64,000 bases of DNA from Tepidibacillus_B infernus (GTDB lineage Bacteria; Bacillota; Bacilli; Tepidibacillales; Tepidibacillaceae). The stretch is from positions 558,001-622,000 of the forward strand of contig NZ_JBLWFI010000001.1 in the NCBI RefSeq assembly GCF_048898065.1, given 5' to 3'. The stretch's first letter is position 1; each line of letters begins with the position of its first letter. This document shows, piece by piece, positions 24,773 through 33,362 of this stretch. The translations under genes were made by a program, and so were the position numbers. Under the pieces are notes generated by a model. That model was not told the DNA's origin, searched no databases, and saw nothing but the letters and a program-made list of their open reading frames with translations.

Positions 24773-26269
24773 TTGAATAATAATAATGAAAATCTGTCAA
24801 ATATTTTTGTCATATTCGGTGGTACTGGGGACCTAACCTATCGGAAATTAATCCCAGCTTTATATCATTTGCAATACGGAAAGATGTTACCAGAACATTT
24901 TGCAGTCGTTACGATCGGAAGACGTGGTAAAACGACCGAGGAATATAGGAACGAACTATATGAAGCAATAAAAAAATTTTCTCGTTTCCAACTAGATGAA
25001 TCTGAGTGGAATACATTACGTGAACGGATTTACTATCAACAGATGGATTTTACCGATGACCAAGGATATCCCCTATTAAAAAGTTGGTTAGAAGAACTTG
25101 ACCAAATACATCAAACCATGGGGAATCGGATTTATTATTTAGCTGTTGCCCCTGAATATTTTGGCCTGATTGTTGAAAAATTACATGATCATGGCATGGC
25201 TAACAATGAAGATTCATGGCAGAGAGTGATGATTGAAAAACCATTTGGAAGAGATTTGCAATCAGCAAAATATTTAAACCAAAAAATAACGTCTGTATTT
25301 AAAGAAGAACATACCTATCGGATTGATCATTATCTTGGCAAAGAAATGCTTCAAAATATCATGGTTATTCGTTTTGCTAATGCTTTATTTGAACCGATTT
25401 GGAATAATAAATACATTGACCATATCCAAATCTCTTCAAGTGAAATAGTTGGAGTGGAAAATAGAGGCGGCTATTATGAAAAAGCAGGTGCATTAAGGGA
25501 TATGGTTCAAAACCATATGCTGCAGCTCCTTACATTAACAGCAATGGAACCACCCATAAGTCTTGAAACTGAAACAATCAGAGATGAGAAAGTGAAGGTT
25601 CTTCGTTCTATTCAGGAATTTACACCTGATTTGGTCGCAAAGAATGTAGTTCGGGGACAATATGGTGAGGGAATTGTTCAACAAAAAAAAGTGGTTCGTT
25701 ATCGCGAGGAAGAAAGAGTTTCACCAATCTCTGAAACAGAGACATTTGTTGCATTAAAAGTAAATATCAATAATTTCAGGTGGGCAGGAGTTCCGTTTTA
25801 TATTAGAACAGGAAAGAGAATGCCGGTCAAGTCGACAGAAGTGGTTGTTCAATTTAAACCGTTAGACCATATTTTATATTTTAAAGAATATGGTAATCTA
25901 TTGCCTAATCTATTGGTTATTCGTATTCAACCCGAAGAAGGAGTTTTTCTACAATTTAATGCAAAGCAACCGGGTACAAAGAATATGATTATCCCCGTTA
26001 AAATGGATTTTTGCCAAAATTGCCAGATTGGTAGTAACTCTCCTGAAGCATACGAAAGATTGCTCTATGATGTGATGAGAGGAGATTCAACTCTTTTTAC
26101 AAGGTGGGATGAAGTAGAATATTCTTGGAAACTTGTTGATATGATTGCTGAAGCATGGACAACGCAAAAGATAGAATTACCTAATTATGAAGCAGGTAGT
26201 TGGGGTCCAAAGGAAGCAGATGAACTTTTACATAGAGACCAACGAAAATGGTGGAATATAGGAGTGTAA
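24773..26269 (+). CDS. zwf: Glucose-6-phosphate 1-dehydrogenase
   Basis: Oxidises glucose 6-phosphate to 6-phosphogluconolactone with NADP+, entry to the oxidative pentose phosphate pathway. About 498 residues. The nucleotide-binding motif is FGGTGDLTYRKLIPALY, the catalytic motif RIDHYLGKEMLQ, and IRTGKRMPVK lies near residue 345. I chose TTG 24773 because GGAGGG lies 7 nt upstream; a GTG at 24743 has no binding site. No gnd or pgl gene is beside it. It is preceded by the unassigned leader RNA and followed 6 nt later by a cyclase gene. Confidence 0.94.
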   Translation: MNNNNENLSNIFVIFGGTGDLTYRKLIPALYHLQYGKMLPEHFAVVTIGRRGKTTEEYRNELYEAIKKFSRFQLDESEWNTLRERIYYQQMDFTDDQGYPLLKSWLEELDQIHQTMGNRIYYLAVAPEYFGLIVEKLHDHGMANNEDSWQRVMIEKPFGRDLQSAKYLNQKITSVFKEEHTYRIDHYLGKEMLQNIMVIRFANALFEPIWNNKYIDHIQISSSEIVGVENRGGYYEKAGALRDMVQNHMLQLLTLTAMEPPISLETETIRDEKVKVLRSIQEFTPDLVAKNVVRGQYGEGIVQQKKVVRYREEERVSPISETETFVALKVNINNFRWAGVPFYIRTGKRMPVKSTEVVVQFKPLDHILYFKEYGNLLPNLLVIRIQPEEGVFLQFNAKQPGTKNMIIPVKMDFCQNCQIGSNSPEAYERLLYDVMRGDSTLFTRWDEVEYSWKLVDMIAEAWTTQKIELPNYEAGSWGPKEADELLHRDQRKWWNIGV

Positions 26270-26275
26270 TGTTAA

Positions 26276-26917
26276 ATGGAGATATATGATATTTCAATGA
26301 TGATTCATCAAGAGATGCCAGTATATAAAAACAAAGAAGAGAAAAGACCGGTTCTCAAAACGATGCAGGATTTTGCTACTGGTCATGTTTTTGAGTCTCG
26401 AATACAAATGGATATGCATACAGGAACTCATGTTGATGCACCTCTTCATATGATTGAAAATGGAAATACGATAGATACCCTTGATTTAAGAAAAGTTGTC
26501 ACTCCTTGCAAGGTGATTGATCTGACTGCAATAAAAGAGAAGATAACAAAAGAAGATCTTCAATCAATAAATCTCCAAAAGAATGACTTTGTTTTATTCA
26601 AAACAAAAAATTCCTACGATGATCAGTTTAACCAAGAGTTTGTTTATTTGGATCGGAGTGGTGCACAGTATTTAACTACAAAAGGAATTAAAGGTGTCGG
26701 AATCGACGCACTTGGCATAGAACGAAGCCAGCCTGGCCATGAAACGCATATAAGCTTAATGGAAGCAGGTATTGTTATTCTGGAAGGACTAAGGCTTAAA
26801 GATATTGACGAAGGTGAATATTTTCTATATGCTGCTCCCCTATTTATTAAAGGAGCAGAAGCAGCCCCAACAAGAGCAATTTTAGTTAAGATGAATTATG
26901 AGAATGTAAAGGTTTAA
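26276..26917 (+). CDS. Cyclase / kynurenine formamidase-like hydrolase
   Basis: Metal-dependent hydrolase of the cyclase family (PF04199), 213 residues. The signature HTGTHVDAPLH binds the metal, and DIS near the N-terminus plus GIDALGIERSQPGHETH complete the family pattern. Characterised members act as arylformamidases or isatin hydrolases; the substrate here is not known, and no kynurenine-pathway genes are adjacent. The start is 6 nt after zwf and shares its terminator, so it is probably co-transcribed with zwf. Confidence 0.85.
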   Translation: MEIYDISMMIHQEMPVYKNKEEKRPVLKTMQDFATGHVFESRIQMDMHTGTHVDAPLHMIENGNTIDTLDLRKVVTPCKVIDLTAIKEKITKEDLQSINLQKNDFVLFKTKNSYDDQFNQEFVYLDRSGAQYLTTKGIKGVGIDALGIERSQPGHETHISLMEAGIVILEGLRLKDIDEGEYFLYAAPLFIKGAEAAPTRAILVKMNYENVKV

Positions 26918-26924
26918 TCCCATT

Positions 26925-26955
26925 TAAAAAAAGGATACAATGGTATCCTTTTTTT
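26925..26955. terminator. Bidirectional terminator between the cyclase gene and niaR
   Basis: AAAAAAAGGATAC paired with GTATCCTTTTTTT around a 5-nt loop. It serves the zwf-cyclase transcript and the convergent niaR transcript. Confidence 0.87.
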
Positions 26956-26960
26956 AATAT

Positions 26961-27521
26961 TCAGGGGTTTACTTCACTTTCATTTTCTTTTTCAAGTAAG
27001 AATCCCGCTTTTTTTAAAGCTAGGCAAACCTCATCTAGTTGTTCAATTGTGTCTGCCTCAAGGGTGTGAAGATGGGTACCTTCTGTTAAGTCTGAAAGAT
27101 AGGAAGCTTTGGAGTCTTCCATTTTTTGAATGAATTGTTTTACATCTCTCCTATTTTTTATGACAAGGGAGGCAGTCATTTCTCCATATATTGGATGTTC
27201 TATGATCACATCTCTGATAAATACACCATGATCAACAATTAGATTAAGCTCTGCCTCAGTCTGAGCAGGGGTATGATTACAAGCTATGATTCTCTTAAAG
27301 GAATGAGCTGATTCCTTTTCACGCAAATATACATAACCTTGAGCAGTTGCAATAATAGGTTCATTTTTTGCTTTTAATAAGGAAATATCTTGGACAATGA
27401 CTTGTCTACTAACATTTAGTTTCTCAGCTAGTATTTGCCCCGTCAATGGTTCTTCACTTTCTTTTAGCCATTGTAAAAGAATTCTTCTTCTTTCTTCACC
27501 AGAACGCTTTCTTTCATCCAC
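26961..27521 (-). CDS. niaR: NiaR, niacin-responsive transcriptional repressor
   Basis: Repressor of NAD biosynthesis and niacin uptake genes (YrxA family), about 186 residues. N-terminal HTH_11 (LTGQILAEKLNVSRQVIVQDI), then a 3H domain with its conserved histidines in IIEHPIYGE and EGTHLHTLEAD, the niacin- and metal-sensing part. I chose GTG 27521 because AGAGGTGA lies 5 nt upstream; the frame stays open further up to 27551. Its targets (nadABC, niaP) are not in this window. It is alone, facing the zwf-cyclase unit. Confidence 0.9.
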   Translation of the reverse strand: MDERKRSGEERRRILLQWLKESEEPLTGQILAEKLNVSRQVIVQDISLLKAKNEPIIATAQGYVYLREKESAHSFKRIIACNHTPAQTEAELNLIVDHGVFIRDVIIEHPIYGEMTASLVIKNRRDVKQFIQKMEDSKASYLSDLTEGTHLHTLEADTIEQLDEVCLALKKAGFLLEKENESEVNP

Positions 27522-27641
27522 CTTAATCACCTCTAGAAAAAGCACTTTCACTCAACTCTATTATAACGTAAAAATAGACATTTCCCTAGCACTTTGCTTA
27601 TTTTTCAATCATAGGATGTCATTGGAAAGGAAGTGATTGAA

Positions 27642-28073
27642 ATGAATGAAATAGAAAAATTAATATTTGATATCGAACGGGTTTTTGCCAATCATCTGAA
27701 TAAGTGGCTGAATACCAGTTCTATGATCTCAGGATTATTAGATGATTCACAGGTTAAAATAAGAGAGAAGGAAAATAAAATACATGTGTCTCTTGATATT
27801 CCTGGCCTAACAAAAGAGCATCAATTAGATCTAAATGTTCACAATGATCACCTTATCGTTCAAGGTACAATAGAAAAAATTAATGATGTAAGGTCAGATC
27901 ATGGAAAAAGAATAAAAAATCATTATTCTGAGTATTTTTATAGAACCGTTCCATTACCTGCTAAAGTTACAACCAAAGGTGCTATTGCTAAATATGAAGA
28001 TGGGGTATTAAAAGTAGAACTCAAAAAGATTGCAGAATTAGAAGATGGAAGAATCGATATTCTATTTAAATAA
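27642..28073 (+). CDS. Hsp20/alpha-crystallin family small heat-shock protein
   Basis: ATP-independent holdase chaperone of about 143 residues. An N-terminal helical arm is followed by an alpha-crystallin domain (VSLDIPGLTKEHQLDLNVHN, YFYRTVPLPAKV) with the conserved ending AIAKYEDGVLKVELKK, a form of the A-x-x-x-n-GVL motif. The short C-terminal tail ends IDILFK, resembling the IxI oligomerisation motif. ATG 27642 has AAGGAAG upstream; GTG 27633 is possible. I see no CIRCE or other heat-shock operator in front. Single gene with its own terminator. Confidence 0.9.
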   Translation: MNEIEKLIFDIERVFANHLNKWLNTSSMISGLLDDSQVKIREKENKIHVSLDIPGLTKEHQLDLNVHNDHLIVQGTIEKINDVRSDHGKRIKNHYSEYFYRTVPLPAKVTTKGAIAKYEDGVLKVELKKIAELEDGRIDILFK

Positions 28074-28107
28074 AAAGCATGGAGTAACTGCCACCATGCT
28101 TTTTTTG
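28072..28107. terminator. Bidirectional terminator after the hsp20 gene
   Basis: AAAAAGCATGG pairs with CCATGCTTTTTTT around an 11-nt loop. It serves the hsp20 gene and the convergent minus-strand gene ending at 28118. Confidence 0.85.
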
Positions 28108-28117
28108 TTGAGTTTAT

Positions 28118-28465
28118 TTAAGAAAAACTAAAAATTTGGCTGGTATGTTCTTTTTGGTTTCGGATCAAAACCCATTTATGATTTACTGTGATTTCATAAT
28201 ATTCATCAGATCCGAAACGATGGGCAAGGAAGAGGCCGGATGATTTGGGCTTAATCAGATAATATTGGCTTGTTTTATACAGATAAACGGTAATATTCAA
28301 ATGTTCACGTGTGATTTTGGCATAGGACTGGTTCGTATAATCATAAATTTGGTCACCATAAGAATAACTAAATTGTTCACCTGTTGAACTATTTGTTAAT
28401 GTCGTAATTTTTTTCCCAGTAATCTGTCTTGCAACAATATAGGATAAGAGAGGTTCAATGTTCAA
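28118..28465 (-). CDS. Small conserved-looking protein of unknown function
   Basis: I do not recognise this protein of about 115 residues. It is soluble, beta-rich by eye, with many Tyr (QFSYSYGDQIYDYTNQ, ITVYLYKTSQYYLI) and no cysteines or obvious catalytic motif. The start is taken as TTG 28465 because GGAGGTGA lies 5 nt upstream; the frame is open to 28564 but without a binding site. It lies between hsp20 and ccdA, divergent from ccdA. The good ribosome binding site and a shared terminator support a real gene. Confidence 0.6.
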   Translation of the reverse strand: MNIEPLLSYIVARQITGKKITTLTNSSTGEQFSYSYGDQIYDYTNQSYAKITREHLNITVYLYKTSQYYLIKPKSSGLFLAHRFGSDEYYEITVNHKWVLIRNQKEHTSQIFSFS

Positions 28466-28554
28466 TTCAATCACCTCCAGAAATAAAAACCAATTATCTA
28501 AGATTATTCTATTATATGAATGGGATAGAGATGAGGTGTCTTGATTTCTAGTAG

Positions 28555-28582
28555 TTGACATCAAAATATGGTAAGCTTAAAT
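28555..28582 (+). promoter_or_regulatory. Sigma-A-like promoter of ccdA
   Basis: Perfect -35 TTGACA (28555-28560), 16-nt spacer, weak -10 TTAAAT (28577-28582), 39 nt before the ccdA start. Confidence 0.5.
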
Positions 28583-28621
28583 TAAATAAATGAACCATTT
28601 CCTTAAGGAGGTTTTGTCATA

Positions 28622-29338
28622 GTGGATGGAGCTAGTATTAATATCTGGATTGCTTTTGGGGCAGGAATCTTATCCTTTTTATCACCTTGTGTTTTACCGT
28701 TGTATCCATCATATCTTTCTTATATTACAGGAATATCTGTAGACCAATTAAAAAATGATTTTAGTAAAAAAGAGATAAGAAACCGTGCGCTCATGCACAC
28801 TTTATTTTTTGTTATAGGTTTTTCTATTATCTTTATTTCCTTAGGGTTTGGAGCAAGTTTTGTGGGCAATCTATTTTATGAATTTCAGGATATTGTGAGG
28901 AAATTAGGTGCTGTTCTCATTATTTTAATGGGATTAGTCATTACAGGTTGGGTTAAATGGAATTGGTTAATGAAGGAGAAACGATTTGAGTTAAAAAATA
29001 AACCGACTGGTTATCTTGGCTCAACGTTAATAGGAGTCAGTTTTGCAGCAGGATGGACGCCTTGTGTCGGGCCAATTTTAGCGATGATACTTACTTTAGC
29101 TGCTTCCGACCCATCACAAGGAATCATTCTACTTATTGCTTATAGTTTTGGTTTTGCCATTCCCTTTTTTATTATGGCTTTCTTTATTAGCCAAACCAGG
29201 TGGATTCTACGTTACTCCGATAAAATCATGAAAATCGGGGGAGTGATTCTGATTTTAATTGGTCTTTTACTATTTACAGATCAATTAAGTAAGATTACTG
29301 TCTATCTCACAAAGTGGTTTGGTGTCAGCTGGTTTTAA
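28622..29338 (+). CDS. ccdA: CcdA, cytochrome c biogenesis thiol-disulphide transporter
   Basis: Membrane protein of about 238 residues with six predicted transmembrane segments that carries reducing equivalents from cytosolic thioredoxin to extracytoplasmic thiol proteins. The two redox cysteines are in LSPCVLPLYPSY (first helix) and GWTPCVGPIL (fourth helix), with the family prolines around them. Start GTG 28622 lies 10 nt after AAGGAGG. In Bacilli, CcdA serves cytochrome c maturation and spore cortex synthesis. It is alone, with a terminator after it. Confidence 0.93.
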   Translation: MDGASINIWIAFGAGILSFLSPCVLPLYPSYLSYITGISVDQLKNDFSKKEIRNRALMHTLFFVIGFSIIFISLGFGASFVGNLFYEFQDIVRKLGAVLIILMGLVITGWVKWNWLMKEKRFELKNKPTGYLGSTLIGVSFAAGWTPCVGPILAMILTLAASDPSQGIILLIAYSFGFAIPFFIMAFFISQTRWILRYSDKIMKIGGVILILIGLLLFTDQLSKITVYLTKWFGVSWF

Positions 29339-29353
29339 ATACAAATTTTTATT

Positions 29354-29387
29354 TAAAGACTGATCTTGTTTTCAGTCTTTTTTTTGT
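29354..29387 (+). terminator. Intrinsic terminator of ccdA
   Basis: Stem AAAGACTGA/TCAGTCTTT with an 8-nt loop and a long T-run. Confidence 0.87.
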
Positions 29388-29424
29388 TTTCTGATCATAT
29401 GTAAGTAGAAAAGGGGGGATGGAG

Positions 29425-30348
29425 ATGTTAGCTGATGCGGTGATTGAAGGTGGAGGTATAAAAGCAATCGGACTGGTTGGTGCAATCTTTGAGGCTGAGA
29501 AAAGAGGATACCAGTGGAATCGTTTGGCTGGAACTTCCGCTGGATCAATGATTGCTGCAATGCTAGCAGCTGGTTATACGGCTTCTGAATTAAAGGATGA
29601 ACTGATGAATTTAGACTATAAAAAATTTATTCAAAAAAAAGGAATCGAAATCCCCTTTCTTGGAGCAGCATTTAACCTGATATTTAAACTTGGTATTCAT
29701 TCTGGTGATTATATTGAACAATGGTTAAGTGAAAAATTACGAGTAAAAGGGGTAAGAGCATTTGGTGATTTAGAGAAGACATTATATATTATCGCCTCAG
29801 ATATTACGAGTGGGGAAATGTTAGTTCTCCCTCAAGACTTAACTCGTTATGGTGTAGACCCTTTAACCTTTGATATTGCAAGAGCAGTAAGGATGAGCTC
29901 AAGTTTGCCATTTTACTTTCAACCTGTAAAATTTAAAGGTTTATATAACAAAAAACTGGATCATTATATTGTTGATGGTGGACTTTTAAGCAACTTTCCA
30001 GTTTGGATTTTTGATGATGATGGATCCTCAAAGTGGCCCACTTTTGGTTTTCGACTTGTTTCAGAAAAAACAGGGCAACCCAATAAGATAAATGGACCAA
30101 TATCTTTAGGATATTCACTGATTAGTACAATGGTAGAAGCTCACGACACCCGCCATATTAAAGAAAAAGATTATGTTCGATCAATCTTAGTCCCAACACT
30201 TGGGGTCAATACCACAGATTTTGATCTAAATAAAGAAAAAAGGGATGAATTATTTGAGTCAGGAGTGAAAGCTGCGAAGAACTTTTTTGACCAATGGAAC
30301 TATATTAGATATACATTCCAATATCGTCAATCAAAAAAGACACCCTAA
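29425..30348 (+). CDS. yqhO: Patatin-like phospholipase (YqhO)
   Basis: Patatin family lipid acyl hydrolase, about 307 residues. The oxyanion loop is EGGGIKAIGLVGA, the nucleophile Ser lies in GTSAGSM (G-x-S-x-G) and the catalytic Asp in VDGGLLSNFPVW, forming the Ser-Asp dyad. Its position before yqhP-yqhQ-yqhR matches B. subtilis YqhO. ATG 29425 is preceded by GGGGGG at 6-nt spacing; ATG 29419 is less good. No signal peptide, so it acts in the cytosol. Its lipid substrate is unknown. Confidence 0.88.
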   Translation: MLADAVIEGGGIKAIGLVGAIFEAEKRGYQWNRLAGTSAGSMIAAMLAAGYTASELKDELMNLDYKKFIQKKGIEIPFLGAAFNLIFKLGIHSGDYIEQWLSEKLRVKGVRAFGDLEKTLYIIASDITSGEMLVLPQDLTRYGVDPLTFDIARAVRMSSSLPFYFQPVKFKGLYNKKLDHYIVDGGLLSNFPVWIFDDDGSSKWPTFGFRLVSEKTGQPNKINGPISLGYSLISTMVEAHDTRHIKEKDYVRSILVPTLGVNTTDFDLNKEKRDELFESGVKAAKNFFDQWNYIRYTFQYRQSKKTP

Positions 30349-30390
30349 TCGAAAGATTAAGATGTCAATATTTATACTTTAGTGGATTTT

Positions 30391-30654
30391 TTATTTATCT
30401 TGATCCTTTTTTCCTGATATTACTTTAAATGGATTCTCTTTATGCTTCCGATATTTTTTTGACTTTGGAGTTGCTTTATTGGGCCTGTATCCTTGCTTAT
30501 TTAGCAGCTTTTTTGGATGTTTAAGGAAATAAAAGATTAGAACAAAAATCACAATGGGAATAAGGAACCCAATAGGATTACTAACAAAGGTTTTTGCTAT
30601 TCCAATGATGAAAAGAAAAACAAAAACCCAAGTAATGGCACCTAATCGCTTCAT
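30391..30654 (-). CDS. yqhP: YqhP-like small membrane protein
   Basis: About 87 residues with two hydrophobic segments (ITWVFVFLFIIGIAKTFV and GFLIPIVIFVLIFYFL) and a strongly basic C-terminal tail (KATPKSKKYRKHKENP). Placement between the patatin and yqhQ on the minus strand matches YqhP of B. subtilis, which is the main reason for the name; sequence alone is not diagnostic. ATG 30654 has AGAGGGAG upstream. It follows yqhQ by 20 nt. Function unknown. Confidence 0.75.
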   Translation of the reverse strand: MKRLGAITWVFVFLFIIGIAKTFVSNPIGFLIPIVIFVLIFYFLKHPKKLLNKQGYRPNKATPKSKKYRKHKENPFKVISGKKDQDK

Positions 30655-30674
30655 TAAACTCCCTCTTTCTATCA

Positions 30675-31613
30675 TTACATAACTAACATTTTTTCTTTTG
30701 TATCTAATTCTCTCATTCGATTAAAAGCAGCAATCGATACTTCAATTTGATCATCTTCTGGTTCCTTTGTAGTCAATGTTTGTAACCAAATCCCTGGAAG
30801 GCCAAACCATTTAAGAACAGGAATTTCCCTTACTGAATTCGTTAAACGTAATACTTCATAGGAAACACCAATAACAAGTGGAATTAATGCAATACGTTGT
30901 ATAATTCGATCCCAAATTGAATCGTAAGGAGAAATAAATTGGTTATAGAGTGAATAGATAATGACACCGATAATGACAGACAAGATAATAAAGCTACTTC
31001 CACAACGATAGTGAAAACGAGAATACTTTTTGACGTTTTCTACTGTTAGTGGGGAACCTGCTTCAAATGCATTTATTACTTTATGTTCAGCACCATGATA
31101 CTGAAATAATCGTTTAATAAATGGAGTTTGCGATATCGCAATAATATAGGCGAATAATAAGACAATCTTAATTCCACCTTCAATAAGGTTATTAAAAAAT
31201 TGGTTAGGAACCAAACGGCCAAATAAGAGATCGGCAAGGAATGCAGGTAAAACAGTAAATAATAATTTGCCGAAAATCAAGGAAAGGACACCAACAATGG
31301 CTACACCAAAGATCATGGTTAATTTAGAAGTGTCTTCTTTGATTTCCTCTCCAGGATTGACATCGAATCGTTCGGTAGAAAAATTTAAATGTTTAGATCC
31401 ATTTGCACTCGATTGAATCAAAGCGACAATTCCCCGAAGAAAAGGAATTTTTTTTAGTTTTTTTATAATTTGGTTTTCATGATTGTTTATTTGAAAAAAA
31501 TCTATACTTTGATCTTTTCTTCGAATAGCAGTCACTGTTACATTTTTACCACCAAACATAACACCCTCAACCACTGCTTGACCACCGTACATTGGACAGG
31601 TTTTATTGGACAA
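30675..31613 (-). CDS. yqhQ: YqhQ, DUF1385 membrane protein
   Basis: Polytopic membrane protein of about 312 residues. The DUF1385 signature is near the N-terminus (YGGQAVVEGVMFGG, then VTAIRR), with YHGAEHKVINAFE and HYRCGSSFIIL in the centre, and 5-6 membrane segments. Function is not established. TTG 31613 is chosen because GAGGTGA lies 5 nt upstream. Divergent from the downstream gene at 31784. The conserved HGAEHK and HYRCG motifs suggest a metal or redox role, but this is speculation. Confidence 0.9.
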   Translation of the reverse strand: MSNKTCPMYGGQAVVEGVMFGGKNVTVTAIRRKDQSIDFFQINNHENQIIKKLKKIPFLRGIVALIQSSANGSKHLNFSTERFDVNPGEEIKEDTSKLTMIFGVAIVGVLSLIFGKLLFTVLPAFLADLLFGRLVPNQFFNNLIEGGIKIVLLFAYIIAISQTPFIKRLFQYHGAEHKVINAFEAGSPLTVENVKKYSRFHYRCGSSFIILSVIIGVIIYSLYNQFISPYDSIWDRIIQRIALIPLVIGVSYEVLRLTNSVREIPVLKWFGLPGIWLQTLTTKEPEDDQIEVSIAAFNRMRELDTKEKMLVM

Positions 31614-31783
31614 AAAAATCACCTCAACTATGAACATCTACGTTTGATATTTGTACCTTTTATTTTACACGATTTATTCTTTGGTACCAAGAAGTAAAAA
31701 TTTTTGTACAGTATAGATTTTTCCAATCTTCAAATAATATTTCATAGATTTACTCAAATTTTTTATTAAAAGGGAGGATCGGT

Positions 31784-32263
31784 ATGGAACTTTTTATTAA
31801 ACGTTTCATTGATTTATTGGATGAGATGATACCTGTCTCAATGGTTCATACTTTAATTGAACAACCTTTAGGAGCTGTTATCCATGATAGTTATGTAAGA
31901 ATTCATGCGAGAATAGACTTAGCAGATGAGGATAGTCCATATGTTGAAATAGAATTGTATCCCTATCATCCAAATCAAATGGATTGTTTATATGCTTTTA
32001 CATTTCCCCAAAAAGGGATACTAGTAAATGAAAATGATTTTGTCAATAAACTTAAAGAACAAGAGAAATTAAAAATACAAAAAGTTACTTCTATTGAGGA
32101 AAATGAAGATTACTTTTATGAAGTGTTTTATGAGGAACAGATGGAGATTCCGGAAAACAATGCAAAAAAAGATGAACTTATCCATCAGATGATTCCAAAA
32201 ATAAAAGATTGGTTGTATATCAGTGGATTTCATAGTACTGAACATAGTACTGAAGAGGAGTAA
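31784..32263 (+). CDS. Conserved-looking cytosolic protein of unknown function
   Basis: I do not recognise this protein of about 159 residues. It is acidic and soluble, with no signal, no membrane segment and one cysteine. It begins MELFIKRFIDLLDEMIP, has a beta-like VRIHARIDLADEDSPYVEIE, and ends in a helix with an HSTEHSTEEE tail. ATG 31784 has a strong AAAAGGGAGGA. It lies 9 nt before yqhR, so it shares that operon. B. subtilis has nothing obvious at this position. Confidence 0.72.
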   Translation: MELFIKRFIDLLDEMIPVSMVHTLIEQPLGAVIHDSYVRIHARIDLADEDSPYVEIELYPYHPNQMDCLYAFTFPQKGILVNENDFVNKLKEQEKLKIQKVTSIEENEDYFYEVFYEEQMEIPENNAKKDELIHQMIPKIKDWLYISGFHSTEHSTEEE

Positions 32264-32272
32264 TTTAAGTAG

Positions 32273-32749
32273 ATGAATAATCAAGAACAGAACCAATCAA
32301 CACGAGTGAGAAAGAAAAAATTTCATATGGCCATTTCGATCGGTATATCAGCCGGCATTTTATGGGGGCTTATGTCACTAGTAATGTATTATCTACAATT
32401 CACAGATGTAGGGCCATCGATCTTCGCAAAGCCATTTTTAAATCCCGATTATGATTTGAAATGGCAAGGTCATTTTATCGGTGTGGGTTTCTTTATTTTT
32501 TATGCGCTCATTGCTGCTTTTCTTTATGCGAAATTTTTAGCAAAATATAAAAGTCCATGGGTAGGGATTGCTTATGGCCTAGCATTATGGGCTTTTGTTT
32601 TTATAGTACTTAATCCATTACTTAATCTGACAAAACCTTTAAAAGAGTTAGGGTGGAATACCAATTCCGTTATGTTTTCCTTATTTATTTTAATTGGTCT
32701 TTTTATTGGTTACTCTTTATCTGCTGAATTTAACAATCAAGAGGAATAA
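32273..32749 (+). CDS. yqhR: YqhR family membrane protein
   Basis: About 158 residues with four predicted membrane segments (ISIGISAGILWGLMSLVMYY, IGVGFFIFYALIAAFLY, GIAYGLALWAFVFIVL, NSVMFSLFILIGLFIGYSL). The Pro-x-Leu/Trp-rich layout and location just before aroQ match YqhR of the Bacillaceae. Function unknown. In operon with the upstream unknown gene; the gap to aroQ is 88 nt. Confidence 0.86.
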   Translation: MNNQEQNQSTRVRKKKFHMAISIGISAGILWGLMSLVMYYLQFTDVGPSIFAKPFLNPDYDLKWQGHFIGVGFFIFYALIAAFLYAKFLAKYKSPWVGIAYGLALWAFVFIVLNPLLNLTKPLKELGWNTNSVMFSLFILIGLFIGYSLSAEFNNQEE

Positions 32750-32837
32750 AGAAATGAATAATGGAACACTCTGTTCAAATACTCATCATTTGTGATAAAA
32801 TATTTTGGAAAAATGGCAAATTAAAATGGTGAGTAAA

Positions 32838-33293
32838 ATGAAAAAAATTTTTGTAGTTAACGGACCCAATCTTAATATGTTAGGAAAAAGAGAACCAACG
32901 ATCTATGGAACAGCATCATTAGAACAATTAACTCATTTAATGGAGGAAAAGGCCCAAGAATTAGGAATGGATGTTGCCTTTTACCAGTCAAATCATGAAG
33001 GGGAAATCATTGATCAGATTCAAGGAACTTTAGGGAAATACGATGGAATGATTATTAATCCTGGAGCGTTTACCCATTATAGTTATGCAATTTCTGATGC
33101 GATATCTGCTGTACAAATTCCAACCGTTGAAGTACATATTTCTAACATCTATAGGCGTGAATCTTTTCGTCATCACTCTGTGATAGCACCTGTTTCGGTT
33201 GGACAAATCTCGGGATTAGGAATGTATGGTTATATTGCTGCACTGCAATTTTTCGCGGACTTTTTTAAGTTCCATAAAAGTAGTGGGAATTAA
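32838..33293 (+). CDS. aroQ: 3-dehydroquinate dehydratase, type II
   Basis: Dehydrates 3-dehydroquinate to 3-dehydroshikimate, the third step of chorismate synthesis. About 151 residues. The type II signature is NGPNLNMLGKREPTIYGT with the catalytic Tyr, then FYQSNHEGEIIDQI, INPGAFTHYSYAI, and HISNIYRRESFRHHS with the catalytic His. ATG 32838 has GGTGAG upstream; earlier in-frame ATGs (32805, 32829) lack a binding site. YqhS in B. subtilis. Confidence 0.94.
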   Translation: MKKIFVVNGPNLNMLGKREPTIYGTASLEQLTHLMEEKAQELGMDVAFYQSNHEGEIIDQIQGTLGKYDGMIINPGAFTHYSYAISDAISAVQIPTVEVHISNIYRRESFRHHSVIAPVSVGQISGLGMYGYIAALQFFADFFKFHKSSGN

Positions 33294-33362
33294 TCTCGAA
33301 GTTAATAGTTACTTTTGGAGCTGAATGACTGGGTGTTGCCAATTAGGGAAGGAGGGAATGGA

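Noticed and set aside
30339..30366. GACA-CC-CTAATC-GAAA-GATTAAG hairpin after yqhO as a terminator
   Set aside because: The stem is imperfect and the following sequence (aatatttata) is not a T-run.
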